Both the position numbers and the translations under genes were made by a program. Under the pieces are notes generated by a model that had not been told where the DNA came from, ran no database searches, and saw nothing but the letters and a program-made list of their open reading frames with translations. Shown piece after piece: positions 6,087 to 14,058 of a stretch of 64,000 nt of DNA. Each line of letters starts with the position of its first letter. Positions within the stretch are counted from its first letter, which is position 1. The stretch comes from a virus. The stretch lies in IMG/VR virus record IMGVR_UViG_3300038701_002504, positions 1 through 64,000 of that record; one strand, 5' to 3'.

Positions 6087-8204
6087 GATATATCTATCAG
6101 ATGGATTCATTTCAGGTGTGGTGCGTGGAGTTCCTGATGGTCTTCCACCACCATTTCCTCTTCTTGAATTGTTGGTTGTATTTGTTGTAGGAGCATACAC
6201 AATCGTAGCACCCTGAGCATCATTTTGGCTTATTGTGTCATATAGATCTCTAACTTTTTCATTAGGATCTGTTACACCAGATACTTTAATTTTTTCTTCG
6301 CCAAGAACTTTATTGATGACCCAATCAGGTATGCTGAGGCCTTTAGCACCGTTTCGTATAATATTTACAATATCATCCATTGATGGTATCATGTCTGATA
6401 TGTATTGAAATAGTTCTACTATTTTCTTCTGCAACATATCAATAGGATTATATTTCACAACAAAATTAATACCATCATCAATTATAGATACAATAGAATC
6501 TCTAATGCTTTTGAAAAATCCTTCAATTTTATCTCCTATAAATCTAAAGAATCTGGCTATTCCTTCAACAACAGTTTCACCTTCTTTTAGTCCCATCATT
6601 TGATCTAAATCCAAAAGATCTAGAATGAAAGTGACTAAATTATCAACTGTGTTGAAAATAAATTTTACTAACGATCCTATCAAATTTTCAATTCCCATAT
6701 AAAAATCACCAAATGATTCAGGAGCAAAAATCTGTTTTAAAGCGGGCAATAAGTCCTGTATGAATACAATAATGTCTTCAAACAATCTTAAAAAGCCCCT
6801 GAAAACAGCAGGTAATATAATCGTTGCAGAATTGATGAGTTCCTTAGCAATGTTTCCAATAAATTCTAGAACTGGAGATATCGCTTTAATTGCCTGAGTT
6901 ACCAGATCAAAAATAGGTGGTAGAATATCTCTAAAGAGAATGTTCAAACCATCAATGAAAATGTCTGTAAAGTTTGTGATATATCTATCAATATCCGCGG
7001 GACCTGATGAATTCCACCATTCATTAAATGCTTCTACACCAGGCTGAATATATTTTTCAAAAAGCATTTTAATATTGTCAGCCATTCTAACCAATAAATC
7101 AAAATAAATGGCTCTAAACATTGGCATAATATGGTTTGTAACAAGATCACCAATGTTTGATATTAACTCATTGAATTTATCAGAAAATTCAAACATAGAA
7201 CCTAAGTCAGATTGCATAGCTTCAAACATGTTGATAAGATTTTCACCGATATTTGAAAAACCTCCAGTGAAAAGTTTATTCAGAGCTTCTGAAGTTTTAG
7301 CAAAATCAGCTGTAAAATCGAACATTGAATAGATCATTGAAAGTGCAGCTCCTCCAACCATCAATGATTTGAATGGTAATAGTATAGCAGCAAATCTACC
7401 AACGAAAGCCAAAAGGTTTCCAATAATACCAAAACCCTTGCTAGCACCAAAAAGACTAGTTTTAATTAGAGTTGGTGTGTTTCTTTTATATGAATCGATC
7501 ATAACCTCTTTCACAGATTCCATAATATCCTTCATACTCATTTTTAACTGATCAACGTATGATAGACCCATTTTTGAAAAATCCGGTAGTTCGCGTACGC
7601 GTTGTCTCAACAAAAGAGTTTTCAAAGATTCATTTTGCTCAGTTATAGCATTATAAATTTGAAGTTCAGTTGTATATGATTTATCAGTCGTTTTACTCAT
7701 ATGATTTGTAATATCTTTAAGTTCAAACAACTTTTTAGAAAGATATATAAAAGGCCTTTTAATTTCAGGAAAAGCATTTGTAAGATTTTTTAATGATGAT
7801 AAAACTTGTTTCTGCGTTTCTTCTTTTGAAACATCAACAAATCCACCCGTCATATTATCGATAATAGGGCCTTGTTGAACAATATCCATTGAAACTGGAG
7901 TGAACATTTTTTCAGGTGTTTTAGTTAATGCCCCAAAAGATTGAACTTTATCAATGATTGTCTTGCTAATAAAATCTGTATTGAGTTTATTTGCTAGAAA
8001 AGATTTTACAAATGTCTCTTTATTGAATGGATCTTTTTCAACTGTTTTATTTAATTTTTCAGTTGTCGAAGACATTCTTTCGATTTTATCTGAAAGAGTT
8101 TTGAATATAGCTCTCTGTTCTTGACGATCCCTAATATCATTCGCAGAACTTTCTTTTCTAGCGTTCTTTAGTGCTTGTGATACTGAAGGATTGTCTTCAT
8201 TCAT
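6063..8204 (-). CDS. Large tape-measure-like structural protein
   Basis: 713 residues. The N-terminal third is charged and coiled-coil-like, a central hydrophobic block (about 265-305, GFGIIGNLLAFVG and LPFKSLMVGGAALSMIYSMF) looks membrane-seeking, and the rest is repeated amphipathic helices rich in F, I and D. The C-terminus is glycine-rich and ends GGGGSY. Size, helical nature and hydrophobic core fit a tail tape-measure or other elongated tail protein, but no specific motif identifies it. It is co-transcribed with an upstream two-TM protein from a late-type promoter, consistent with a virion role. Confidence 0.5.
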   Translation of the reverse strand: MNEDNPSVSQALKNARKESSANDIRDRQEQRAIFKTLSDKIERMSSTTEKLNKTVEKDPFNKETFVKSFLANKLNTDFISKTIIDKVQSFGALTKTPEKMFTPVSMDIVQQGPIIDNMTGGFVDVSKEETQKQVLSSLKNLTNAFPEIKRPFIYLSKKLFELKDITNHMSKTTDKSYTTELQIYNAITEQNESLKTLLLRQRVRELPDFSKMGLSYVDQLKMSMKDIMESVKEVMIDSYKRNTPTLIKTSLFGASKGFGIIGNLLAFVGRFAAILLPFKSLMVGGAALSMIYSMFDFTADFAKTSEALNKLFTGGFSNIGENLINMFEAMQSDLGSMFEFSDKFNELISNIGDLVTNHIMPMFRAIYFDLLVRMADNIKMLFEKYIQPGVEAFNEWWNSSGPADIDRYITNFTDIFIDGLNILFRDILPPIFDLVTQAIKAISPVLEFIGNIAKELINSATIILPAVFRGFLRLFEDIIVFIQDLLPALKQIFAPESFGDFYMGIENLIGSLVKFIFNTVDNLVTFILDLLDLDQMMGLKEGETVVEGIARFFRFIGDKIEGFFKSIRDSIVSIIDDGINFVVKYNPIDMLQKKIVELFQYISDMIPSMDDIVNIIRNGAKGLSIPDWVINKVLGEEKIKVSGVTDPNEKVRDLYDTISQNDAQGATIVYAPTTNTTNNSRRGNGGGRPSGTPRTTPEMNPSDRYILGGGGSY

Positions 8205-8563
8205 TAATAATCTTCCTCATTTACTTCAACATTTTTACCCTTTACCATCCAGGCTGTTGAACCCATATAACCAAGAACAATGCCAGAAAATGTGATATAA
8301 ATCCATTCTGCTGAACTTGTAATGTTATCCGTCCATTCCTGCGCTGGAACACTCATATATTGATACCATACTGGAACAACAAACCATAAAAGGAATGTGA
8401 AAACTATCATAGCTATAAATGAATACCATGCCATTCGCTGGCGATTTTTCCATCGTATAAGGTATCTGGTATCGTTAGAATCTCTATCTTCAGAAATTTT
8501 GATTGATACAGAGCCGTTTGGCCCTTTAATTTTTTGTGAAACACCTTTTTCAGTTTCTGGCAT
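8204..8563 (-). CDS. Two-TM membrane protein (holin-like or virion-associated)
   Basis: 119 residues: polar N-terminus (about 40), TM1 (SFIAMIVFTFLLWFVVPVW, near 48-66), a short loop, TM2 (WIYITFSGIVLGYMGST, near 88-104) and a short acidic tail. The layout is that of small phage holins or holin-like accessory proteins. Its stop overlaps the start of the long structural gene by one base, so the two are coupled. Preceded by AAAGGACATAAA and a late box, favouring late expression. Function is inferred only from topology and context. Confidence 0.55.
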   Translation of the reverse strand: MPETEKGVSQKIKGPNGSVSIKISEDRDSNDTRYLIRWKNRQRMAWYSFIAMIVFTFLLWFVVPVWYQYMSVPAQEWTDNITSSAEWIYITFSGIVLGYMGSTAWMVKGKNVEVNEEDY

Positions 8564-8575
8564 TTTATGTCCTTT

Positions 8576-8583
8576 TATTTATA
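8576..8583 (-). promoter_or_regulatory. Late promoter box (minus strand)
   Basis: TATAAATA on the minus strand, 13 bases before the start codon of the two-TM protein and within the ATAAATATAAATAAAAGGA leader also seen before other late genes. Confidence 0.55.
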
Positions 8584-8600
8584 TTTATTGAAAATATCTA

Positions 8601-8645
8601 TTTACATTACCGAAAAATAGTGTATAGTATCATTATCGAAATAAT
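8601..8645 (+). promoter_or_regulatory. Early-type promoter with flanking dyad
   Basis: TTTACA (8601-8606), 16-base spacer, TATAGT (8623-8628). Close relative of the 963 promoter, but the flanking arms have changed together: ATTA (8606-8609) now pairs with TAAT (8642-8645), still centred on the -10 box. Drives the 67-residue gene and cca. Confidence 0.75.
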
Positions 8646-8660
8646 CATGGAGAACATCCG

Positions 8661-8864
8661 ATGACAGAATATTATAAAAGTGAAGCTTCTTTGAAAAATG
8701 CTATCAAACGTCAGGGAATGCACTTAATGAATTATGAAATAAAATATGTCAGTGGAAATGAATATGGATGGACTGCTGTATTTTATGTTCATGACGCAGA
8801 AGATTTTCGCGAAGTAACGAAGCGCGGTTTCAATGCATTGATCAACACTGAAAAGGCGGCTTAA
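8661..8864 (+). CDS. Small hypothetical protein
   Basis: 67 residues beginning MTEYYKSEAS after CATGGAGAACATCCG. Mixed alpha/beta, soluble, no known motif. It ends exactly one base before the ATG of the CCA-adding enzyme and shares its early promoter. Confidence 0.6.
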   Translation: MTEYYKSEASLKNAIKRQGMHLMNYEIKYVSGNEYGWTAVFYVHDAEDFREVTKRGFNALINTEKAA

Positions 8865-10067
8865 ATGAAAGTTTATCAAGTTGGCGGATGCGTCCGCGAC
8901 AAAATCCTTGGTCTTGAACCTAATGATATTGATTGGGTTGTGACTGGTTCAACACCAGAAGAAATGCTTTCTCTTGGATATAAACAAGTTGGAGCAGATT
9001 TTCCTGTGTTTCTTCACCCTGAAACAGGTGAAGAATACGCATTGGCTCGCAAAGAAATTTCAACAGGAGATGGATATCATGATTTCAGTGTTGAATTTGG
9101 TCCTCATGTGACAATTGAAGAAGATCTTGCTCGCCGTGATTTCACAATTAATTCAATAGCATATGACATTGAAAATGATGTTTATATTGATCCAATTGGT
9201 GGATATCGTGATTTAGAGAATCATATTCTTCGTGAAAACGATCTTTATAAGACAATGAAGGATGATCCAGTTCGACAACTGCGTGCTGCAAGGTTTCTTG
9301 CGAAGTTTCCATTTTTGAATGATAACATTCGAAGCATGGAATGGGCACCATCTCTTGTAAATGTAACACCTGAACGTGTTTATCTTGAACTTGAAAAGGC
9401 TTTGATGACTGTAAAGCCATCCAACTTTTTCAGGTTTTTGGTAAAGCATAATGCTGGTAAAACTTGGTTCAAGGAAATCTTTGATATGGTCGATGTTCCA
9501 CAGACTTACAAGTGGCACATGGAAGGTGATGTTTTTGAACATACTATGATGGTTCTGGATTCTGCTGCTCGTGCAAACGAGACTTTGGAAATCAGGTTTG
9601 CTGCTCTTACTCATGATTTTGGTAAGACAACAACACCAGATGATGTTCTACCAAGTCATTCAGGCCATGAAATGCGTGGTTATTACATGTTGGATGAGTT
9701 TTTCAATCGTTTGAAGGCTCCTACTCATGTAAGACATTCATCGAAGGTGACTGCTCGTTATCATACTCATATCCACAATTTTGACAAGTTGAAGCCAAAG
9801 ACCAAGGTCAAGATGTATATGGATATGAAAAATGTACAATACGCATGGGAAGTTGTAGCGTGGACTGCTTTTCATGACAACGAAGGTAAACTACCATATC
9901 GTCCTGGTTACCCAAATGCTCAATTGTTCATGGCAAGCATGAGAGAATTGGCGAAGTGGGACAAACTGACCCTGCATTATACTGTGGAGGAAGTTATGGC
10001 AATGAAGCCTGAGCGACGTAGCGAAGCTTTGTACAGGAAACTGATAAATGTAGCAAAAGCGCTGTAA
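8865..10067 (+). CDS. cca: CCA tRNA nucleotidyltransferase
   Basis: 400 residues, near the length of bacterial multifunctional CCA enzymes. The nucleotidyltransferase core is intact: GGCVRDKILG (7-16), NDIDWVV with the catalytic D-x-D (about 20-26), RRDFTINSIAYD (about 90-101), DPVRQLRAARF (about 136-146) and ERVYLELEKAL. The C-terminal half carries an HD domain (HTMMVLDSA, then HDFGK). The enzyme adds or repairs the 3' CCA of tRNAs. Both phage tRNAs here already encode CCA, so repair of degraded or nuclease-cleaved tRNA is the likelier role. A strong terminator follows. Confidence 0.95.
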   Translation: MKVYQVGGCVRDKILGLEPNDIDWVVTGSTPEEMLSLGYKQVGADFPVFLHPETGEEYALARKEISTGDGYHDFSVEFGPHVTIEEDLARRDFTINSIAYDIENDVYIDPIGGYRDLENHILRENDLYKTMKDDPVRQLRAARFLAKFPFLNDNIRSMEWAPSLVNVTPERVYLELEKALMTVKPSNFFRFLVKHNAGKTWFKEIFDMVDVPQTYKWHMEGDVFEHTMMVLDSAARANETLEIRFAALTHDFGKTTTPDDVLPSHSGHEMRGYYMLDEFFNRLKAPTHVRHSSKVTARYHTHIHNFDKLKPKTKVKMYMDMKNVQYAWEVVAWTAFHDNEGKLPYRPGYPNAQLFMASMRELAKWDKLTLHYTVEEVMAMKPERRSEALYRKLINVAKAL

Positions 10068-10094
10068 TTTTAGCAGCTTATACAAGAATTAATT

Positions 10095-10120
10095 AACCCG
10101 CTTTAACCAGCGGGTTTTTT
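10095..10120 (+). terminator. Rho-independent terminator
   Basis: Stem AACCCGCT (10095-10102) with AGCGGGTT (10109-10116), 6-base loop, followed by a T-run. Separates the early cca unit from the late genes that start at 10163. Confidence 0.9.
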
Positions 10121-10126
10121 TATTTA

Positions 10127-10134
10127 TATAAATA
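10127..10134 (+). promoter_or_regulatory. Late promoter box
   Basis: Exact TATAAATA between the cca terminator and the first gene of a virion-gene operon, 29 bases before its ATG. Confidence 0.7.
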
Positions 10135-10162
10135 ATAATAAAATATCAATTGGGAATTTAAG

Positions 10163-10747
10163 ATGGAAAAAAAAGAAAAGGACGATAAAAAGCCTATTGA
10201 TAAAAAGGCGAAAAAGTCCCCCGAAAAAGCAAAAAACAATATTGATTTTGAACCTGAAACTGATGATAGTTTAGAAGAAGCAATTGAATATGTCCTTGAG
10301 GGTGACCTCTCAGATGCTGAAGAGGTTCATATTGTATCTATATTAGAAGAATTAAAAGAAGCTCTGTCGGTCACCCAGCGTATGAAGAAACGTATGGTGA
10401 TGAAAAGATACAGATCAAAGATAAAAGTTGGTCGTAAAAGAGCTATGAAAAGAAGAGCAAATCGCAAGACTCTTCAAAAAAGAGCAAAAAGACAGGCTAT
10501 CGGAAATGTTAAAAAGTTTCTTTCCAAGGGTAGAAATCTCAAAAAAGCTTCAGCATCAGAAAAAAATCGTATTGAAAGGCTTGTTAATCGACGTAAAAAG
10601 CTCGTAGATCGTATGTCTCGTAAACTTATAAATAAGAAAAGAGAAGCTGAAAGAAAACGTTTTCAAAAGAATTCCGTTGAGATGACAGGAAATACTCTTA
10701 CTGAAACATTTAATACATTCTATAACACATTCATAAAGGAAGACTAA
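10163..10747 (+). CDS. Highly basic probable internal virion protein
   Basis: 194 residues with an unusual charge layout. A lysine-rich start and an acidic stretch (about 29-65) are followed by a very basic helical region (about 74-175) dense in K/R motifs such as RKRAMKRRANRKT. The polar C-terminus ends FIKED. Composition suggests binding to nucleic acid or to an acidic scaffold inside the head. A late box lies directly upstream and the gene leads a run of virion genes, overlapping the next start by one base. T4-like phages commonly carry similar basic proteins of unproven function. Confidence 0.55.
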   Translation: MEKKEKDDKKPIDKKAKKSPEKAKNNIDFEPETDDSLEEAIEYVLEGDLSDAEEVHIVSILEELKEALSVTQRMKKRMVMKRYRSKIKVGRKRAMKRRANRKTLQKRAKRQAIGNVKKFLSKGRNLKKASASEKNRIERLVNRRKKLVDRMSRKLINKKREAERKRFQKNSVEMTGNTLTETFNTFYNTFIKED

Positions 10748-11295
10748 TGGCTACGAACGGCAATAACGACAAATATTCAGATGCACCAACATTTCAGGTA
10801 GATGACAAAAATAATAAAGGGCAGGCTCAATTTGGAAATACTGTTTTCGGTGTAGATGCTGTTGAAACATCTGTAGCATCTGGCGTAAGCCATCAGGGAT
10901 GGGTGCGTAGAGTTGCTGGAACAGGACCTATTGCATCGTTTGTTATTAATGATGGTGGAGCTGATTATGCAAATGACGATACTATTGACGTTGAAGGTGG
11001 TACTGGAGCAAATGCTGTAGGAACAATTGTAACTGATGCAAATGGTACAATTACATCCATCGCTGTTACAACCGATGGAGCAGGTTTTACCGGGCCAGGC
11101 TCTGCCACACTCACAGTTAATACTAGTGCTGGTACTGGAGCGAATGTTGAAGTTACAACTGGCGGAAGATCTGGTAGAGTTTCATATGAAACTTTATCAA
11201 CTGCTCGAATTATTGGTGATGCTACAAGCTTTGCTAATACAGGAACAGCTAACACAACAGGAACAGCGGACGACACACTATTCCCTGATTCTTAA
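10747..11295 (+). CDS. Probable virion structural (decoration-type) protein
   Basis: 182 residues, glycine/threonine/alanine-rich and almost free of lysine after the first 25 residues. It contains GWVRRVAGTGP (about 57-67) followed by beta-rich segments with DGGA, GGTGANAVG and GTGANVEVTTGG repeats. Composition and the late operon position fit a capsid-decorating or fibre-like beta-structured protein. The two GTGAN-type units at about 79-88 and 131-138 look like an internal repeat. No catalytic motif. Confidence 0.6.
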   Translation: MATNGNNDKYSDAPTFQVDDKNNKGQAQFGNTVFGVDAVETSVASGVSHQGWVRRVAGTGPIASFVINDGGADYANDDTIDVEGGTGANAVGTIVTDANGTITSIAVTTDGAGFTGPGSATLTVNTSAGTGANVEVTTGGRSGRVSYETLSTARIIGDATSFANTGTANTTGTADDTLFPDS

Positions 11296-11316
11296 TATCT
11301 TACTGGAGAATAAATT

Positions 11317-11586
11317 ATGACAACAGAAGATGTTCAGGGTTTTGTAATAAATCAGAAAACGTTGAGTTTTCTATTAGCATTATTAACTCTCATATCAATA
11401 GTTATTGGAGGCGTCACAGTTTTCAATAACTATACATTTAGAATTGATCAATTAGAAAAACAAAACACACAGCTTCTTGCAGAAGTAACAAATTTAAATA
11501 AAAAAATAGACCTATTATCTGAAAAAATTATCAATCTTACAATATCTTTAAATCGTGTTGAAGATAGATCGGCAGCAAAAAAATGA
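11317..11586 (+). CDS. Membrane-anchored coiled-coil protein
   Basis: 89 residues: a single TM helix (LLALLTLISIVIGGVTVF, about 19-36) then a heptad-rich coiled coil to the end with leucine/isoleucine spacing. This is the layout of inner-membrane spanins or phage membrane organisers. The ribosome-binding site is GGAGAATAAATT. The following gene starts in an ATGA overlap and also has an N-terminal TM, so the pair may act together at the envelope. Confidence 0.5.
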   Translation: MTTEDVQGFVINQKTLSFLLALLTLISIVIGGVTVFNNYTFRIDQLEKQNTQLLAEVTNLNKKIDLLSEKIINLTISLNRVEDRSAAKK

Positions 11587-12059
11587 TTTTCAATCCTATT
11601 TTCACCGGTTTTGTTGAGGCTTTTATATGGACTTTGATTTTTGTGGCTCTTTTGGTATTATCATATAATGCAATTCCATATGTTGAAAATAAATTTTTTC
11701 CTGTTATAGATAAAAAAACATTTAAAGTTGATTATGTCTCTGAATTATCAGATGATATGGTGAATATTGATTTATCATTTAACAAATTACGTAAATGCGA
11801 TCCCATTTTAGAAAGATTTTCATGGTATTCTTCAGATGAAAATGAATATTTTGAGCGTGTTCATTTCACAATGCCTGAAACGGTTGGAGATCCATCACGT
11901 CCAGTTGGATTAAATATTTCAAAAGGATGGCATGTGAATTTGAGCGATAAATCAGGATTCGATAAAAAGCAAAAAGTTATTTTTTATCATGAATGCAATC
12001 CTTTTTGGGTAACAAGAACAGAGATTATTATACCAGATGCTAAAAATAGACGAAACTAA
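11583..12059 (+). CDS. Membrane-anchored hypothetical protein
   Basis: 158 residues with an N-terminal TM helix (about 9-29, AFIWTLIFVALLVLSY) and a soluble, probably periplasmic domain rich in aromatic residues (CDPILERFSWYSS, then FYHECNPFWVTRTEIIIP near the end). The two cysteines could pair. Translationally coupled to the coiled-coil gene before it. Not recognised beyond topology. Confidence 0.5.
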   Translation: MIFNPIFTGFVEAFIWTLIFVALLVLSYNAIPYVENKFFPVIDKKTFKVDYVSELSDDMVNIDLSFNKLRKCDPILERFSWYSSDENEYFERVHFTMPETVGDPSRPVGLNISKGWHVNLSDKSGFDKKQKVIFYHECNPFWVTRTEIIIPDAKNRRN

Positions 12060-12420
12060 TTTTCTTTTATTCGCTGCAAAAAATTATGAAAATGTCTATT
12101 ATGACACGACAGAATTTTACGATGATTTGAAGCGATTTACTTATATTAAAAGACTTTTTAATCAATATGAAACTCGTGGCGATATCAAAGTAAATCTCAT
12201 ATTGAATCACATTATCATTCTATATAACGTCTTTGGTCCCCGAACAACAGAAATGCTTTTTCTTAAACTTGAAGGACAGGAATCTATGTTGAAAACATTC
12301 CTGGTTTATCTACAGAGAATGCCTGACCGTATCACAAATTTAGGTGTTAAATGTCGCATTATAAATAATGATGAGATACCAATTAATCATCAAATAATGG
12401 CAGAACTGGAAAAATTGTGA
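12037..12420 (+). CDS. Conserved T4-superfamily phage protein of unknown function
   Basis: 127 residues starting MLKIDETNFL, overlapping the previous gene by 23 bases. The pattern FAAKNY...TEFYDDLKRFTYIKRLF (about 13-40) and LILNHIIILYNVFG (about 54-67) is familiar from small proteins near structural genes in many T4-like and marine myoviruses, where it has no assigned role. Mostly helical. A GTGA overlap leads into the kinase-like gene. Confidence 0.6.
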   Translation: MLKIDETNFLLFAAKNYENVYYDTTEFYDDLKRFTYIKRLFNQYETRGDIKVNLILNHIIILYNVFGPRTTEMLFLKLEGQESMLKTFLVYLQRMPDRITNLGVKCRIINNDEIPINHQIMAELEKL

Positions 12421-13070
12421 TAAATTTTAAATCCTATTTAGCAGAATTAAACAAACCATTTGAATTGCGTAAATTCAAATCTGCTGTTGCTGACGTAAAA
12501 GATGTTGATACTCGCGATCCATCATGGCAGGGCACTTTACCTGAATTATTCTCTAAATATGGATTTGTTAATGTTGGCGACGGAAAATATGGAACTGTTT
12601 TTGTAAATTCAAAGTATCCATATGCAGTGAAAGTGTTTATGAAAGACACCGCATATTTAAAATTCATTCAGTTTGTGCTCAAGAATCAATCAAATCCATA
12701 TGTGCCGAAGATTCGTGGTAAAGTTGTAAAAATCAATGATATGTTTATGGCAATTCGTATGGAAAAATTATCTCCATCACATACGATTGGAAAAGATATA
12801 GCTCTTAAAGAATTTGTAGAAATGATACAAGATCCTGAGTATTTTTTACAGGGCAAATTAAATTTGATCACTATACATAATGAAGATAAGCATGCTATTA
12901 ATTTATGCAAGTTTTTATTAGCAAATGAAAATCTATTGGATATTCATTTGGGAAATATCATGATGAGAAGAAATCAACCAGTGTTGATCGACCCATTATA
13001 TAACTGGTATAAGGGTGCCCAATTCACAATGGATCCAAACGATATTTCAAATCTAAAAGATGTGTTTTAA
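12417..13070 (+). CDS. Protein-kinase-like protein with capsid-targeting-like N-terminus
   Basis: 217 residues with a GTG start at 12417 (GTGA overlap with the previous stop). The N-terminus INFKSYLAE matches the T4 capsid-targeting pattern and offers an L-A-E cleavage site at residue 10. Downstream are kinase-like elements in order: glycine-rich loop GDGKYGTVF (54-62), AVKVF with K72, a catalytic-loop-like DIHLGNIMM (D175, H177, N180) and VLIDP (D192) as the DFG equivalent. The fold is small for a kinase. If active, it would phosphorylate host proteins; if packaged, from the moment of injection. Both points are inference; the motif order is directly visible. Confidence 0.6.
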   Translation: MINFKSYLAELNKPFELRKFKSAVADVKDVDTRDPSWQGTLPELFSKYGFVNVGDGKYGTVFVNSKYPYAVKVFMKDTAYLKFIQFVLKNQSNPYVPKIRGKVVKINDMFMAIRMEKLSPSHTIGKDIALKEFVEMIQDPEYFLQGKLNLITIHNEDKHAINLCKFLLANENLLDIHLGNIMMRRNQPVLIDPLYNWYKGAQFTMDPNDISNLKDVF

Positions 13071-13558
13071 TGATTTCGTTTAAAGACTATCTTAAAGAAA
13101 ATCTTCTTCCCAAAAAATATATAGCTGTATATTTTACAGAAGAGACGAATAAAAAATTATATAATTATGCAATATCACAGAATTTTGATATATCATACAA
13201 TTGGGATAGAATAAAAATAGATCCAAAAAAATTCAAATTTCATTGTACGCTTTTTTATTCTAAAAATAGAATGGACATTGAGAATATAACTTATAAAGTG
13301 CCGCCTTTAAAAAGTAAAGTATTAGGATTAAGAGTTTTCGGTAATAAAAAAGATGTTTTGGTTCTAAGATTAGATAATGCATTCGGCGAATTAAGAAAAA
13401 AATATTTAGACATGGGTTTGAAAGACACTTTTCCTAAATGGCGTCCACATGTATCTGTTTCTTATAAATATGATAATAAAGAAGATATAGCAAGCGTAGC
13501 AAATTTACCAGATTTTGAACTGGTAGCTTCACATGTTACCATTGAGGATCATAAATGA
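13070..13558 (+). CDS. 2H phosphoesterase (Acb1-like) with capsid-targeting-like N-terminus
   Basis: 162 residues starting ISFKDYLKE (L-K-E at 8-10). Two H-x-T/S motifs define the 2H fold: FHCTLFYS with H58 and T60, and RPHVSVSY with H127 and S129. Length and motif contexts (H-x-T-x-x-Y-S and P-H-V/I-x-x-S-Y) resemble T4 Acb1 (gp57B), which degrades cyclic nucleotides made by CBASS defence; other 2H enzymes act on RNA 2',3'-cyclic ends. The gene overlaps the kinase-like gene in a TAATG junction. A packaged anti-CBASS enzyme is a hypothesis; the 2H assignment is solid. Confidence 0.7.
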   Translation: MISFKDYLKENLLPKKYIAVYFTEETNKKLYNYAISQNFDISYNWDRIKIDPKKFKFHCTLFYSKNRMDIENITYKVPPLKSKVLGLRVFGNKKDVLVLRLDNAFGELRKKYLDMGLKDTFPKWRPHVSVSYKYDNKEDIASVANLPDFELVASHVTIEDHK

Positions 13559-14058
13559 TAGTTGATATTTACCTTTTATATTCATTTGTTAGAAGACTTG
13601 TAACACCATTTAATAAATGGAAAGCTTATGATGATGGAACAATTGATGAGAATGGAAATATTCTAATTCCTAGAAAAGATCTTTCTGGTAATGCGAAAAA
13701 TAATTTTGGTCTATTTGACTTGCTTATCTTAAATTTGAAGAAACTTCTAGCCAAATTGCCAGGCGGATCAACTAAGATTGCCACATTTGGCGCGGCATTG
13801 TTTCTCATTAAAGAAGAGAAAAATATCACAGAAGATAATATTGAAGAAATTATTAACAGAATTCCGACTCTTTTAGAATCTCATATACGCGAAGCTAAAT
13901 TACTCGTTGAAGATGGAGCTCCTGCTGGTATTGTTGGTGGTGGAACAACTCCAATCACATCAAATAGCGTAGGAAATATTGCTCGAAAGAACGACAAATC
14001 TACTCTTCTTTTCAAAAAAACTGTAAAGAGAAAGAAGAAAAAAGATGAAGAGCTTTAA
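13555..14058 (+). CDS. Conserved phage protein of unknown function
   Basis: 167 residues. The N-terminus LLYSFVRRLVTPFNKWKAYDDG (about 6-27) is a recognisable signature of a T4-superfamily protein encoded near head genes. A helical middle follows, then an alanine/glycine-rich segment and a lysine-rich tail ending KRKKKKDEEL. It lacks the F-K-x-F/Y-L-x-E start of its neighbours although it lies between two genes that have it. A virion or assembly role is plausible from context. Confidence 0.5.
   Translation: MIVDIYLLYSFVRRLVTPFNKWKAYDDGTIDENGNILIPRKDLSGNAKNNFGLFDLLILNLKKLLAKLPGGSTKIATFGAALFLIKEEKNITEDNIEEIINRIPTLLESHIREAKLLVEDGAPAGIVGGGTTPITSNSVGNIARKNDKSTLLFKKTVKRKKKKDEEL

Noticed and set aside
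10965-11276. 103-codon minus-strand ORF opposite the structural gene
   Set aside because: It mirrors the codon bias of the plus-strand gene, has no ribosome-binding site, and its product is low-complexity.
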